In this document: positions 31,760 through 42,211 of the stretch, piece after piece | Position numbering within the stretch: the stretch's first letter is position 1 | Layout: the number at the start of each line of letters is the position of its first letter | From: Deinococcus sp. AJ005 | Lineage (GTDB): Bacteria > Deinococcota > Deinococci > Deinococcales > Deinococcaceae | Direction: 5' to 3' | Assembly: GCF_009017495.1 (NCBI RefSeq) | Contig: NZ_CP044990.1 | Location: 329,001-393,000, forward strand | Length of the DNA stretch: 64,000 nt | The notes under the pieces: generated by a model | Database searches by the model: none | What the model was told of the DNA's origin: nothing | The model's input: only the letters and a program-made list of their open reading frames with translations | Program-made: the position numbers and the translations under genes

Positions 31760-32652
31760 TGGCCCAGCAGAAAGTGGCCGTCATCGGCACGGGACTCATG
31801 GGCCGCCCGATGGCCGAGAATCTGCTCAAAGCGGGCCATGACGTGACCGTTTTTAACCGCTCGCCCGAGAATCCGCAGGCCCTGGCAAAGCTGGGCGCGA
31901 CGGTGGCCGCCACTCCTACCGAAGCTATCCAGCACGCCGATCTGGTCATCACCATGTTACCCAACGGCTCCGTTGTTTCGCAGGTGTTACTGAATGGAGT
32001 TTTTGGGGCCGCGCAACCTGGCACGCTGTTCGTGGACATGAGCAGCATCCATCCGGCGATTGCCCGCGACCTGGCGGTGGCGGCGCAGACGGGCGGACTG
32101 CGCTTCGTGGATGCCCCGGTCAGTGGCGGTACGGGCGGAGCAGAGCGCGGTGAACTGGCGATCATGGCCGGGGGGCCGGAAGACTGGATTGCCGAGGCCC
32201 GGCCCGTACTGGACGTGCTGGGCAAGGTCACGCATGTCGGCCCGTCCGGCAGCGGGCAACTGGCGAAACTGGTCAATCAGGTGATCGTGGCCGTAACAAT
32301 AGGCGCGGTGGCCGAGGGCCTGACCCTGGCCCGTGCGGGCGGCGCGGACCCGGCCCGCGTGCGCGAGGCGATTCTGGGCGGCTTCGCGCAGAGCCGCATC
32401 CTGACCGAACACGGCGCGCGCATGATCGAACGGCGCTTTGAACCCGGCGGCACCATGACCAATCAGATCAAGGATCTGAACGCCGCGCTGGACGTGGCTG
32501 ACAGTTTGGGGGCCGCCATGCCCCTGACGGCGCGCGCCCGTGACCTGTTTGCCGATTACGCGGCGGGTGACGGTGGCGTGCGGGCCGGGGACGATCACAG
32601 CGCCCTGGTGCGGCACATTGAGGCGCTGAGCGGCCTGCTGGTGGGAGGCTGA
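31759..32652 (+). CDS. 3-hydroxyisobutyrate/tartronate-semialdehyde reductase family dehydrogenase
   Basis: A 297-residue NAD(P)-dependent beta-hydroxyacid dehydrogenase. The Rossmann motif is VIGTGLMGRPMAENL, the substrate motif DAPVSGGTGGAERGELAIM, and the catalytic Lys lies in GQLAKLVNQ. Coupling to the SMP-30 lactonase (TGATG overlap) suggests a sugar-acid or glyoxylate route, for example tartronate semialdehyde reduction, but the exact substrate is not set by the sequence. Confidence 0.87.
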   Translation: MAQQKVAVIGTGLMGRPMAENLLKAGHDVTVFNRSPENPQALAKLGATVAATPTEAIQHADLVITMLPNGSVVSQVLLNGVFGAAQPGTLFVDMSSIHPAIARDLAVAAQTGGLRFVDAPVSGGTGGAERGELAIMAGGPEDWIAEARPVLDVLGKVTHVGPSGSGQLAKLVNQVIVAVTIGAVAEGLTLARAGGADPARVREAILGGFAQSRILTEHGARMIERRFEPGGTMTNQIKDLNAALDVADSLGAAMPLTARARDLFADYAAGDGGVRAGDDHSALVRHIEALSGLLVGG

Positions 32653-32680
32653 CCTCTAGCTCAGTTCTGGACCAAGTCCG

Positions 32681-33748
<1,068 letters not shown>

Positions 33749-33755
33749 GCGGGGG

Positions 33756-33761
33756 ATTGTA
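33756..33761 (-). promoter_or_regulatory. -10 element of the femX-like gene
   Basis: TACAAT ends seven bases before the GTG start, the same arrangement as at plsY, which supports the GTG and a leaderless transcript. Confidence 0.55.
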
Positions 33762-34041
33762 GCAGGGGCGGCAGAGTGGGGGAGACGGTGAGACAGATAG
33801 GCCCGTTAGAGGAGGGCGGGTGGTTTGTGCCCCACAACCGTCGTGAACAGTCCCTACGATGGGCAAGACTCCTTGAGGGATGACTCAAGCAGATGTAATT
33901 GCGAGACCGGATGGAGCGTTCAACCGCAGGACCGTCCCAGACCCGCAGTGGCAGGCTGCGGTTGCCAGATGTCCTGACTTTCCCCCTGGCCTCCAGCTTT
34001 TGCCACCATCCCTCATGCCCAGGCAGGCTAAACTGCCGGGC

Positions 34042-35082
34042 GTGAAGAAAATCCTGCTGACCCTGGCGCTGCTCGGCGGCGTCGCCCTGGCCCAGACCAC
34101 TCCGCCCGTGCCTGCCCCGGCCCCCACCGCGCCTGCGCCCGTTCCAGCCCCGGCCCTGGAAGCCGCGCCCGCTGCCCCGGAGGCTCCGGTCAGCACGGGT
34201 GACCCCGCCGCAGTGGTGGGCAAGGTCGGCGCACAGACCTTTACCCTGGCCGACTTCGACAAGGCGTTCCGCGTCGCCGCCGCCCGCGTGGTCAATGCCC
34301 AGGGCATTCCCTTCGAGGATTCGTACCTGTCCGAGTTCGCCTCGGCCCGCCCCGATTACCTCAAGCAGTTCCTGCGGGACCGCGCGGTGGCGCAACTGGC
34401 CGGGTCGCGCGTCAAGCTGGATCAGGCTGCCGTGGACAAACAGTTCGAGGACGCCCGCGCCAACTTCGAGACCGACGAAGCCTTCGCGGAGGCGCTGGTC
34501 GCCACCGGCTACGGCGACCCCGAGGACCTGCGCGCCGAGTTGGGGCGGCAGGCGCTGATCAATGCGTATCTGGAAACCCTCCAGGACCGCTTCAAGTTCG
34601 GGGACGCCGTGGTGGCCGGGTATTACCAGCTCAACCGCGACAAGCTGACCCGCGAGGCCGAAGCCTGCGTCAAGCACATCCTGGTGCCCACCGAGGCCGA
34701 GGCCAAGACAATCGTGGCAGACTTGAAGGGTGGCGCGGACTTCGCCAAGATCGCCGCCGAGAAGAGCCAGGACCCCGGCAGCGCCCCGCAGGGTGGCGAT
34801 CTGGGTTGCTTTGCGCCTGGGCAGATGGTGGATACCTTCGACAAGGCCAGCTTCACCGGGCCGGTGGGGGAGGTCCAGACCGTGCAGTCCCAGTTTGGTT
34901 ATCACGTTCTTGTGGTCACCAAGCGCACTGACGCGGGCGTGACCCCACTGGCCGAGGCCGCCCCGCTGATCCGTCAGCAACTGTCGGGTGACGCCGCCCA
35001 GAAGTACCTGGATTCCCAGATCGCCCGCCTGAACACCGAATCCTTCCCAGAAGTGGTCACACTGACACCAGCCAGCGAGTAA
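34042..35082 (+). CDS. PpiC/SurA-type peptidyl-prolyl isomerase, exported
   Basis: A 346-residue envelope foldase. The N terminus is a signal peptide (KKILLTLALLGGVALAQ) followed by a P/A-rich linker to about residue 55, then a SurA-like helical chaperone domain, and one parvulin domain (about 210-310) with the motifs HILVPTEAEA, DPGSAPQGGDLGCF and QFGYHVLVV. GTG 34042 starts exactly at the signal peptide and has TAAACT seven bases upstream; the longer frame is not coding. The 293 bases before it hold nothing else that I can support. Confidence 0.88.
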   Translation: MKKILLTLALLGGVALAQTTPPVPAPAPTAPAPVPAPALEAAPAAPEAPVSTGDPAAVVGKVGAQTFTLADFDKAFRVAAARVVNAQGIPFEDSYLSEFASARPDYLKQFLRDRAVAQLAGSRVKLDQAAVDKQFEDARANFETDEAFAEALVATGYGDPEDLRAELGRQALINAYLETLQDRFKFGDAVVAGYYQLNRDKLTREAEACVKHILVPTEAEAKTIVADLKGGADFAKIAAEKSQDPGSAPQGGDLGCFAPGQMVDTFDKASFTGPVGEVQTVQSQFGYHVLVVTKRTDAGVTPLAEAAPLIRQQLSGDAAQKYLDSQIARLNTESFPEVVTLTPASE

Positions 35083-35123
35083 ACGTCCAGCCTGACTTTT
35101 TCCACTGAGCAGGATGCAAGAAA

Positions 35124-35156
35124 TGGAGGCCGTTCTGAATCCTAGAACGGCCTCCA
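35124..35156. terminator. Terminator hairpin after the PpiC gene
   Basis: A perfect 12-bp stem, GGAGGCCGTTCT and AGAACGGCCTCC, with a seven-base loop lies 42 bases after the stop. The following T-content is low on the plus strand. Beyond it, up to the rsgA start at 35447, I see no gene. Confidence 0.65.
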
Positions 35157-35446
35157 AACTGTCTTGAACAGCCTCCTGCCCGGTGGTGACGGTCATACGC
35201 GCAATCCATCTTCTTTTCTGCTCGCCACCGTCGCCAATAGATGTCCATGACTGGTTGAGTTCAAAGGGAGGAGGTCTTTCCTCTGCGTCGCAGCTTTACC
35301 AGCTCCGTTGACCTGTCCTGCCCGGATTTCCCCGGTGTTTCCAACACTTTTCAATCAGAGTCCGTATGACACGCTCCCGCCCTGAACGCGACACAATGCA
35401 AGGATGGAATTTTCCGCAACGCCTGTATTTTTTCCGGTCTGCCGCC

Positions 35447-36490
35447 ATGTCCTCTGAACTGGACCTTCGGGCACTGGAGGCCCTGGGCTGGGGGCCAGAT
35501 TTCGGGGACGCCTACCAGACCTTCCGTGCGGCCCTCTCGTCCGGCGAACAGGAGCGGGTCACGCCGGTCCGGGTGGTGGGGGTCCAGCGCCAGACTTTTC
35601 AGGTGCGGGGGGTGGACGGCGAGCAGGAAGCCCGTCTGGCTGGGGCGTCGCGCCACAGTGGGGCACTTACGCCTGCCATCGGTGACTGGTGCGTGCTGGA
35701 AGCCGCCTCTGATGGCAGCGGGCGACTGCTGGAAGTGCTGCCACGCCGTACCACCTTTGCCCGTGCGGTGGGCGGCGAGGAGGGCAAGCGGGCCGGAGCA
35801 GTACGCCAACAGGTTATCGCGGCCAATGTCGATCTGGTCCTGATCGTCACGTCTCCTGACCTGGACTTTGATCTGGAGCGGCTGGAACGTTACGTACTGG
35901 CCGTGCAGCACAGCGGCGCGCGGCCTGTGCTGGTGCTGAACAAGGCCGATCTGCATGCACAGGCGGACTGGTGGGTGGAGCAGCTCCGCAGTCTCGGACC
36001 CGATCTGGAAATTCACGTCACCTCTGCCCAGGCCAGTTCGGAGCAGAACGCTGAGGCACAGCAAGGCGAGGGACTGGATGGCGTGCGGGCACTGCTCACG
36101 CCGGGCGTCACGCTGGCGCTGATCGGCTCGTCCGGGGTGGGCAAATCCACCCTGACCAACGCATTGCTGGGCCGCCCCGCCGCGCCCACCGGGGAAGTGC
36201 GGGCCAGTGACCAGCAGGGACGGCACACCACCACCAGCCGCACTCTGTATGCCGTTCCCGGTGGAGGGCTGCTGATCGACAACCCAGGGTTGCGGGATAT
36301 CGCAGTGTGGGATGCGGACGCGGCTGGGTTTGAGGACCTGGAGGCGCTGGCGACGCAATGCCGTTTTCGCAAATGCACCCACACCACCGAACCCGGTTGC
36401 GCGGTACAGGCGGCGGTGCGGGCGGGCGAGGTGTCTGCCGCGCGGCTGGCGGCCTTTCAGAAGCAGTCGGGCAGGCGTGGGCGACGCTGA
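35447..36490 (+). CDS. rsgA: Ribosome small-subunit-dependent GTPase RsgA
   Basis: A 347-residue circularly permuted GTPase that acts in late 30S maturation. The order G4-G1-G3 is visible: NKAD (165-168), GSSGVGKST (227-235), DNPG (278-281). The C-terminal zinc site is C305, C310, H312 and C318. The N-terminal OB-fold is present. ATG 35447 is chosen on family length; ATG 35396 is in frame and adds 17 residues. A CACAAT box six bases before ATG 35404 would instead start a 17-residue out-of-frame peptide that overlaps this start. Confidence 0.92.
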   Translation: MSSELDLRALEALGWGPDFGDAYQTFRAALSSGEQERVTPVRVVGVQRQTFQVRGVDGEQEARLAGASRHSGALTPAIGDWCVLEAASDGSGRLLEVLPRRTTFARAVGGEEGKRAGAVRQQVIAANVDLVLIVTSPDLDFDLERLERYVLAVQHSGARPVLVLNKADLHAQADWWVEQLRSLGPDLEIHVTSAQASSEQNAEAQQGEGLDGVRALLTPGVTLALIGSSGVGKSTLTNALLGRPAAPTGEVRASDQQGRHTTTSRTLYAVPGGGLLIDNPGLRDIAVWDADAAGFEDLEALATQCRFRKCTHTTEPGCAVQAAVRAGEVSAARLAAFQKQSGRRGRR

Positions 36491-36506
36491 GTAGGGTAGG
36501 CCCACA

Positions 36507-36650
36507 ATGATGGCGAATCTGGGAATGCCGATTGACATTGTTGCCAGGATAGCCGGGCACAAGAACTCCGACATCACGTGTGACGTCTACCAGCGCGTCC
36601 TTGAAGATGAAATTCAAAGGGCAGTTCAGGCCATGCCGTCCCTGTTCATC
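36507..36650 (+). pseudogene. Fragment of a tyrosine recombinase (C-terminal end)
   Basis: About 45 residues read as the end of a phage-type integrase: LGMPIDIVARIAGH-KNSDITCDVYQRV, with the conserved His and the catalytic Tyr in DVYQ. The two Arg-containing motifs are absent, because the match begins only 16 bases after rsgA. The frame then runs into the antisense of the neighbouring GGDEF-EAL remnant. It is a truncated relic of an integrated element. Confidence 0.7.
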
Positions 36651-36682
36651 TTTCCTCATCTTGAGGTGGGGAGCGTGCATCG

Positions 36683-38020
36683 TCAGGGACACAACATGGC
36701 CAGAGGGCCGCCCCGCACCGTCGCGGCCACCGCCTGAGCAGCAGGCTGAGGCCGGGCGAAGTAAAACCCCTGGCCCAGGTCGCAGTGCAGTGCCTGCAAC
36801 TGGGCGACGGTGGACGCGTCCTCAATGCCCTCAGCCACCACCTCCAAGCCCAGGCTGTGTCCCATCGAAATTATGGCCTGGATGAACGCCGCGTCGGTGC
36901 GGCTGTCCTGAATGAACACCCGGTCGATCTTGAGGACGTCGACCGGCAGTGAGCGCAGTTGACCCAGGCTGGAGTGGCCAGTTCCGAAATCGTCCAGGGC
37001 CACGCGCACGCCCAGGGCGCGCAGGTCCAGCAGTTTTTGTCGGGCCTGCGCCGCGTCCGTCATCACCGCACTTTCAGTCACCAGCCCGGGCGCGCCGCCG
37101 TACTCAGCCAGCGCAGCGCAGGTATCAGCCACGAAGTGTTCGTGGGCGAACTGGGTGGGCGACACTGACGCCGGGGAGCGTCACCTGCCACGCGCACATC
37201 TGTCGGATCGACTCGCGCATGGCCCAATGGCCCAGCCCGCCCATCATCTCGCGCGTTTCGGCCACGGGAATAAAGTCGGCGGGCGAGACTGACCCGAGTA
37301 CCGGGGACGTCCAGCGCATCAGGGCCTCGAAACTGCGCACCCGTCCACTGCTCAGCTCGATCAGGGGCTGAAAGTGCATGGAGAATTCGCCCCGTTCCAG
37401 TGCGCCGCGGAACTGCACTTCCAACTGGGCCTGCGGCATGTGCAGTCCGTTAAGCTGCTCGTTGGTAAAGCGCCAGGTGCCTTTGCCAGCCTGCCTGGCC
37501 TGGTACATGGCCCCATCTGCGTGCTCGATGGCCGCCGTGGCCTGCTCGGCGTCGCCAGGAGCCAGGGCCACTCCGAGGCTGGCCGAAATGTGTGAGGTCT
37601 CCTGGCCGATCTGGAAGGCCTGGCTGGCAGTGTCGAGCAGGGTCTGCGCCACTCTGGCAGCGGCCGGCGCATCGTGACCGGGCAGCACCACCACAAACTC
37701 GTCCCCACCAAACCGGGCGAGTATTGCGTCGGCTGGCAGGGTGTTGGAAAGCCGGGCGGCCAGTGCCTGAAGGAGCTGATCGCCCATCAGATGCCCGAAG
37801 GTGTCGTTGATCTCCTTCATGCGGTCAAGATCCATGAACATCACTGCGACCACACTGTTCCAGGTGCGTGCCTGGTCAATCTGCTGTTGCAGGTTGCTGC
37901 GGTTCCGCACGCTGGTCAGTGGGTCATGTTCGGCGCGGTGGGTCAGGCGCAGTTGCAGGCGCTGGTTGTCGGTCAGCACCAGGAGCTGACGCAAAGCGAA
38001 CAGGCCCACGATCAGCCACA
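36683..38020 (-). pseudogene. Broken GGDEF-EAL (cyclic-di-GMP) protein
   Basis: The remains of a membrane GGDEF-EAL protein. A single transmembrane helix (VLLWLIVGLFALRQLLVL), then an intact GGDEF (RFGGDEFVVVL) and the first EAL motif (SFEALMRW) read in one frame to about 37165. There the frame shifts by what looks like a two-base loss in the Asn codon of the NVSP motif; the rest of the EAL (DDFGTGHSSLG, KIDRVFIQ, EGIED) continues in another frame to 36683. The segment that should read E-x-T-E is shortened to PGLVTES, so the metal-binding Glu is missing. The 5' end is cut at about 38015 where a recombinase fragment begins on the other strand. Confidence 0.8.
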
Positions 38021-38462
38021 ACAGCACCTGTCGCCGGAGACGGTGACGCTCCTGCGTGAGCACCGCGCAGCACAGATGGTGGAACAGAGCGGGGCGAAGG
38101 TCTGGGAGGAGACGGGACAGGTGTTCACGAACGCGCGTGGGCAGCGGCTGTACCCGGATTCGCTGACGAAGCTGGCGCGCAAGCTGGCGGCGCGTGCGGG
38201 ACTGGGACGCGTGCGCTTCCATGACCTGCGGCACACCTACGCGAGCCTGATGCTGTCGCGGGGCGTGCCGATGGAGGTGGTCAGCGAGAAGCTGGGGCAC
38301 TCGCGTATGAGCACGACAGCGGACATCTACCGCCACGTGTACGCCGAGGAACACCAGCAGCACACGTTGGCCCTGTCAGACATGCTGACGCCCCGGCCTC
38401 TAAAGCTGCGGAGCGCGGCCCTGGAAGTGCCGGAGCTGGAGCAAGGCGACCGGGTGGCTTGA
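38012..38462 (+). pseudogene. Tyrosine recombinase/integrase, N-terminally truncated
   Basis: About 149 residues forming most of the catalytic domain of a phage-type integrase: LSPETVTLLREH, then RFHDLRHTYASLML (HxxR motif) and LGHSRMSTTADIYRHV with the catalytic Tyr. The core-binding domain and the first catalytic Arg are absent, cut at about 38012 where the broken GGDEF gene starts on the other strand. It should be inactive unless completed elsewhere. It is a second, different recombinase from the 36507 fragment. Confidence 0.8.
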
Positions 38463-38580
38463 GGGCAGGCAGGGGCGGGGCAGGGGTCACTGTTTTGACT
38501 CTGCCCCGTCTCTGGGCTGTGACGTTCCATGAGATGGGCATAGATTCGCGGATAGATGGACTGGGCACCCTCGGTCTCTC

Positions 38581-41500
38581 TCATCCGCCTGAGATGAGCG
38601 TCACCACCTGATAGGGCCTGATTCCTTCCTCAGCCTTCGCGGAATCTGAAACCACTTCCTCCAGTAGATTCACCGTCTGCCACTGGTGAACATCCAGGGC
38701 GCTCAGGCCGTCCAGCGTGGCCTGCTGCCCGTGGGCCTCATAGACGCGCAGAACGGCGTCATCTGAAGCCTCGGCCAGTTTGAGAGCGCTCAGGCGCAGG
38801 CCAGCAGGGAGGCTCATCAAGCGCGAACGAACAGGTAATGTGCCGCCCGTTGCCGCGCTGTGAAGGGCGATCAGGGGGGCGTTGAGGTCCTGGGCTTCTC
38901 TCAAGGTGCCCCCGCGCCAGTCCCCCGCGTGCGGGTAAAGCGCGTAGGTGAACTGGTGTTGCCCCTCATCAGCCGTGGGATCAGGATAGACAGGCGATCT
39001 GAGCAAACTCAGGCCCAGCACATTGCCCCGGCACGAATAGCCGTACTTGCTGTCATTGAGCAGGCTGACCCCGCAAGCCCCATCGTTCAGATCAGCCCAA
39101 CGGTGGGCTGGCACCTCAAATTGCGCGGCGTCCCAGCTTGTGTTGGTGTGGGTGGTGCGAACGACGCTGCCGTAAGCCGTCTCATAGGTGGCGTGCGGGC
39201 TGCGAATGTTCACAGGCGTCAACGAGCGCAAGAAGGTGTGACGGCCATGCCAGTCCACTTCCGTCTTGATGTCCAGCCGGGCACTGCCGGGCCGCAGCTC
39301 GTAGACCTGGGTGATGGTGCTGTTGCCATGCTTGCGGATCACCTGAATGGCCGGATATGGCGCGTCTGATAGCCGTTGTGGAGGTTGAGCGGCCAGCAGT
39401 TCTTCACCGTCTTCGGCGTAGGCAGCGTCCACCTCCCAGGCGTCATACTCGCGGGCGATATCCACGTAGGCCCACACCTGGTTGCCGCGCCCGGCGAGCA
39501 TCTCGCGGGCCAGCCGTTTGTCATAGATGGACGTGAGGGTGCCGTCTCCGCCTACCGTCACGCGCAGACAATCGTTGTCCAGCGTCAGGTCGTGAGGGTT
39601 GGTGTTCATGGCTGAAGCTGGAGCCTCCCCCTGCCCCACCTTGAGTGCCAGGTAGCCCAGACCCGGCACAGTCATCTCAGCGTGAAGGTGAAGCTGCCCA
39701 CCCTGGAAGTGCGTCTGGACAGGCAGCCCTTCTTCAGTCGCGAGTGTTAACGGACGCCCAGACTCAAAAGCAGCGTGCAGCGGGCGGTCATCGGAGGACA
39801 GGTTCCAGATGACGAGGCGTTCTGGGCCGCTGACCGCGTCGCTGAGAGCTTGCAGCGCTGCATTTCGTACGGCAGTCGCCTTTTCCAGTGCCGCGCCAAG
39901 TTCCTGGTGGGCCACGTCGTACACGGCCTTGACGCTGGAACCTGGCAGAATGTCGTGAAACTGGTTTCTGAGCAGGGTCTGCCACAGCGTGGCCAGGTCC
40001 TGTCGGGGGTAGGGCTGTCCCAGCAGACGGTGGCCCAGGGTGCAGGCGGCCTCGGTTTCCATCAGCGTGTGTTCCAGACGGCGGTTGAAATTCTTCATGT
40101 GGGCCTGGGAAGTAAACGTGCCCCGGTGCATTTCCAGGTACTGCTCGCCGGACCAGGTGGGCAGGTTCGTGGCCTTCACCTCGTCGTAGAACTCGGCTAC
40201 CCGTGTCATCTTCAGGCGCGGTAGACCAGGAAACTCCTTGATGCGCCCGTAGTCTTCCAGCATCTGGGCTGTGGGGCCGCCGCCGCCATCGCCGTGGCCA
40301 AAGCTGAGCAGCGAGGCGTGACTCTGGCGCTTGCCCCGGAAATTCTGCCAGGTTTGCAGGGTGTCCAGCGGGGCAATATCGCCGTTGTAGCCCTCTGCGG
40401 GCAGGGGGTTGTAAAAGCTGTGGGCCAGCACCCGGCTGCCGTCCAGCCCCTCCCAGTGATACAGGTCATAGGGAAAGGTATTGGTCTCGTTCCAGGTCAA
40501 CTTGGTGGTAAAGAAATAGGGAATATTCGAGAGCCGCAGGAGTTGCGGCAGGTTGGCGGCGTAGCCGAAGGTATCGGGCAGCCAGCAGACACGGGCGGCC
40601 TTGCCGAACTTCTCGGCAAAATAGCGCTGGCCGTAGAGCAACTGCCGCGCCCACGATTCGCCGGAAATCAGATTGCCGTCGGGTTCCACCCACATGCCGC
40701 CGACCACGTCCCAGCGGCCCTCCTGGACGCGCTGCTGGATGCGCCCGAACAGTTCGGGGGCGTCTTCCTCGACGTAACCGTAAAGCTGGGCCGAGGACTG
40801 GTTGAAGGTGAAATCGGGGTACTGCTCCATCAAGGTCAGCACGGTGGAAAAGGTGCGCTGGGCCTTGAGGCGCGTCTCGGAGAGCGGCCACAGCCAGGCC
40901 AGATCAATATGGGCATGGCCCGACAAACTGATGTACCCGGTGGGTGGAAAGCGTTTCAGCAAGTCTGCCAGGCGCTCGCCCCAGACCTGGCGTGCCTGCC
41001 TGAGCGCCGGACACAGGTCATCAGGGAACGGCGGACTGTCGTCGCTGGCAAAATCCCACTCGTCCCAGATCCCGGCGATCTGGTCCGCCTGCTCGCGCTG
41101 CTGGACCGCGCGTGAAAGGTACACGGCGCTGTCACTGCGCTGGATGGGAAGCTGTGTAAACAGCTCACTGAGGGCGTCGGCGAGCTGGGCGGCCAGGTCA
41201 GGCTGGCCGTGTGCCAGGAGTTGCCGGGCCGCTTCATGTGCCGTACTCAGGTCATCGTGCAGGGCGCGGACCTCCAGGTCAGGCTCTACCAGACAGGCCA
41301 CCTTCAGTTGAGGATGCAGGTTTGGGCGTCCAAACAGATCCTTGGGACTGGCCTGAATCTCTATGCTGAGGCTCTGCCCGCCACAGACCCCAGCGAGCCG
41401 ATACTCGTGGTGGTACGGATTGAGACCGCCTATTTGCTGACCGTTCACACTCAGCAGGCCCTCGCCGCCGACATCAAAACGCAGGAAGACAGGTCCTGTC

Positions 41501-41718
41501 CAATCTGTCGGCACCGTGGTTTCAAAGCGCAGCGTGACCGGGAAATCGCGGCCCGGCCAGCCCTCGCCCACCGCGATGGACTGAGCCTGATCAGAGCTGT
41601 GGGCGAAGAACTCACCGCCCATCAGCGTCTGCCGCCGGGCGTCGCGCCAGGCTCCCAGCTCGTTGAGGCGATTGTGCAGGCGAATGAGGATCTGGGCCGT
41701 CGTCAGGGCGTGTGTCAT
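38581..41718 (-). CDS. Alpha-mannosidase, glycoside hydrolase family 38
   Basis: A 1045-residue retaining alpha-mannosidase. The zinc/substrate site is SGHAHIDLAWLWP (His268, His270, Asp272), and the nucleophile is Asp382 in WLPDTFGYAANLPQ; FGHGDGGGGPT follows. It has no signal peptide, so it acts in the cytoplasm on imported oligosaccharides. ATG 41718 follows GAGGAGAGG; the longer frame is not coding. It is divergent from the RpiR regulator, and an RpiR-like site lies in its promoter region, so it probably belongs to the same regulon as the ABC importer and the NagZ-like enzyme. Confidence 0.93.
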   Translation of the reverse strand: MTHALTTAQILIRLHNRLNELGAWRDARRQTLMGGEFFAHSSDQAQSIAVGEGWPGRDFPVTLRFETTVPTDWTGPVFLRFDVGGEGLLSVNGQQIGGLNPYHHEYRLAGVCGGQSLSIEIQASPKDLFGRPNLHPQLKVACLVEPDLEVRALHDDLSTAHEAARQLLAHGQPDLAAQLADALSELFTQLPIQRSDSAVYLSRAVQQREQADQIAGIWDEWDFASDDSPPFPDDLCPALRQARQVWGERLADLLKRFPPTGYISLSGHAHIDLAWLWPLSETRLKAQRTFSTVLTLMEQYPDFTFNQSSAQLYGYVEEDAPELFGRIQQRVQEGRWDVVGGMWVEPDGNLISGESWARQLLYGQRYFAEKFGKAARVCWLPDTFGYAANLPQLLRLSNIPYFFTTKLTWNETNTFPYDLYHWEGLDGSRVLAHSFYNPLPAEGYNGDIAPLDTLQTWQNFRGKRQSHASLLSFGHGDGGGGPTAQMLEDYGRIKEFPGLPRLKMTRVAEFYDEVKATNLPTWSGEQYLEMHRGTFTSQAHMKNFNRRLEHTLMETEAACTLGHRLLGQPYPRQDLATLWQTLLRNQFHDILPGSSVKAVYDVAHQELGAALEKATAVRNAALQALSDAVSGPERLVIWNLSSDDRPLHAAFESGRPLTLATEEGLPVQTHFQGGQLHLHAEMTVPGLGYLALKVGQGEAPASAMNTNPHDLTLDNDCLRVTVGGDGTLTSIYDKRLAREMLAGRGNQVWAYVDIAREYDAWEVDAAYAEDGEELLAAQPPQRLSDAPYPAIQVIRKHGNSTITQVYELRPGSARLDIKTEVDWHGRHTFLRSLTPVNIRSPHATYETAYGSVVRTTHTNTSWDAAQFEVPAHRWADLNDGACGVSLLNDSKYGYSCRGNVLGLSLLRSPVYPDPTADEGQHQFTYALYPHAGDWRGGTLREAQDLNAPLIALHSAATGGTLPVRSRLMSLPAGLRLSALKLAEASDDAVLRVYEAHGQQATLDGLSALDVHQWQTVNLLEEVVSDSAKAEEGIRPYQVVTLISGG

Positions 41719-41886
41719 GGAAAAACCTCTCCTCGCTGCTCGACTGCATGATGGACGCCCAGACACAGCGAGGCCACCGACAGTATCAGGTCGGTTCCCA
41801 GAATCTGTGGGCCAGCCAATCGGTTTCCAGGCATGGTGCGGCCTCCTCTTCAAGTCAGAATTTGTGCCACGCGTCCACAGGGGTCC

Positions 41887-41902
41887 TGGAAATTATTTTA
41901 CA
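41887..41902. promoter_or_regulatory. RpiR-type operator candidate 1 (alpha-mannosidase side)
   Basis: TGGAAATTATTTTACA matches the other two sites of this intergenic region. On the minus strand it contains TAAAAT, which could be the -10 of the alpha-mannosidase gene, so a bound regulator would block that promoter. From here to 42182 I see no other feature. Confidence 0.6.
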
Positions 41903-42182
41903 TCTGCCGCCATATTGAAACTTGTCTGGGGAACGACCTCGTCGTCAGACAGTTGAGGTCTAGAGCAGGTCTCTGAGTGAGTTGCTGGAAGCCCTTTTTT
42001 CTGGCGACTCCATTCTCTTCTTCGCAGCCTTGCAAGTTCATCCTACCCGTCAAAAATCTCTTGTGCCATGCAGTCTTGAAAATGGCCGCTCTCTGCCCAC
42101 TGACCCGGGTGCAAAAGCCCACCCTGCTCTTTCTAAGGCTCTTTCCGAGGGAGCTTTTCCCAGAGTCCTTTCTGAATCATCC

Positions 42183-42197
42183 TGAAAATTATTCTCA
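42183..42197. promoter_or_regulatory. RpiR-type operator candidate 2
   Basis: TGAAAATTATTCTCA lies directly upstream of the regulator's -35. It shares the core GAAATTATTnT of site 1 with at most one difference. Confidence 0.6.
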
Positions 42198-42211
42198 ACA
42201 TTTTTAAAAAG

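Noticed and set aside
38327..38584. Minus-strand 85-residue frame touching the alpha-mannosidase stop (ATGA)
   Set aside because: The overlap looked like coupling, but most of the frame is antisense to the recombinase fragment and shows no family features.
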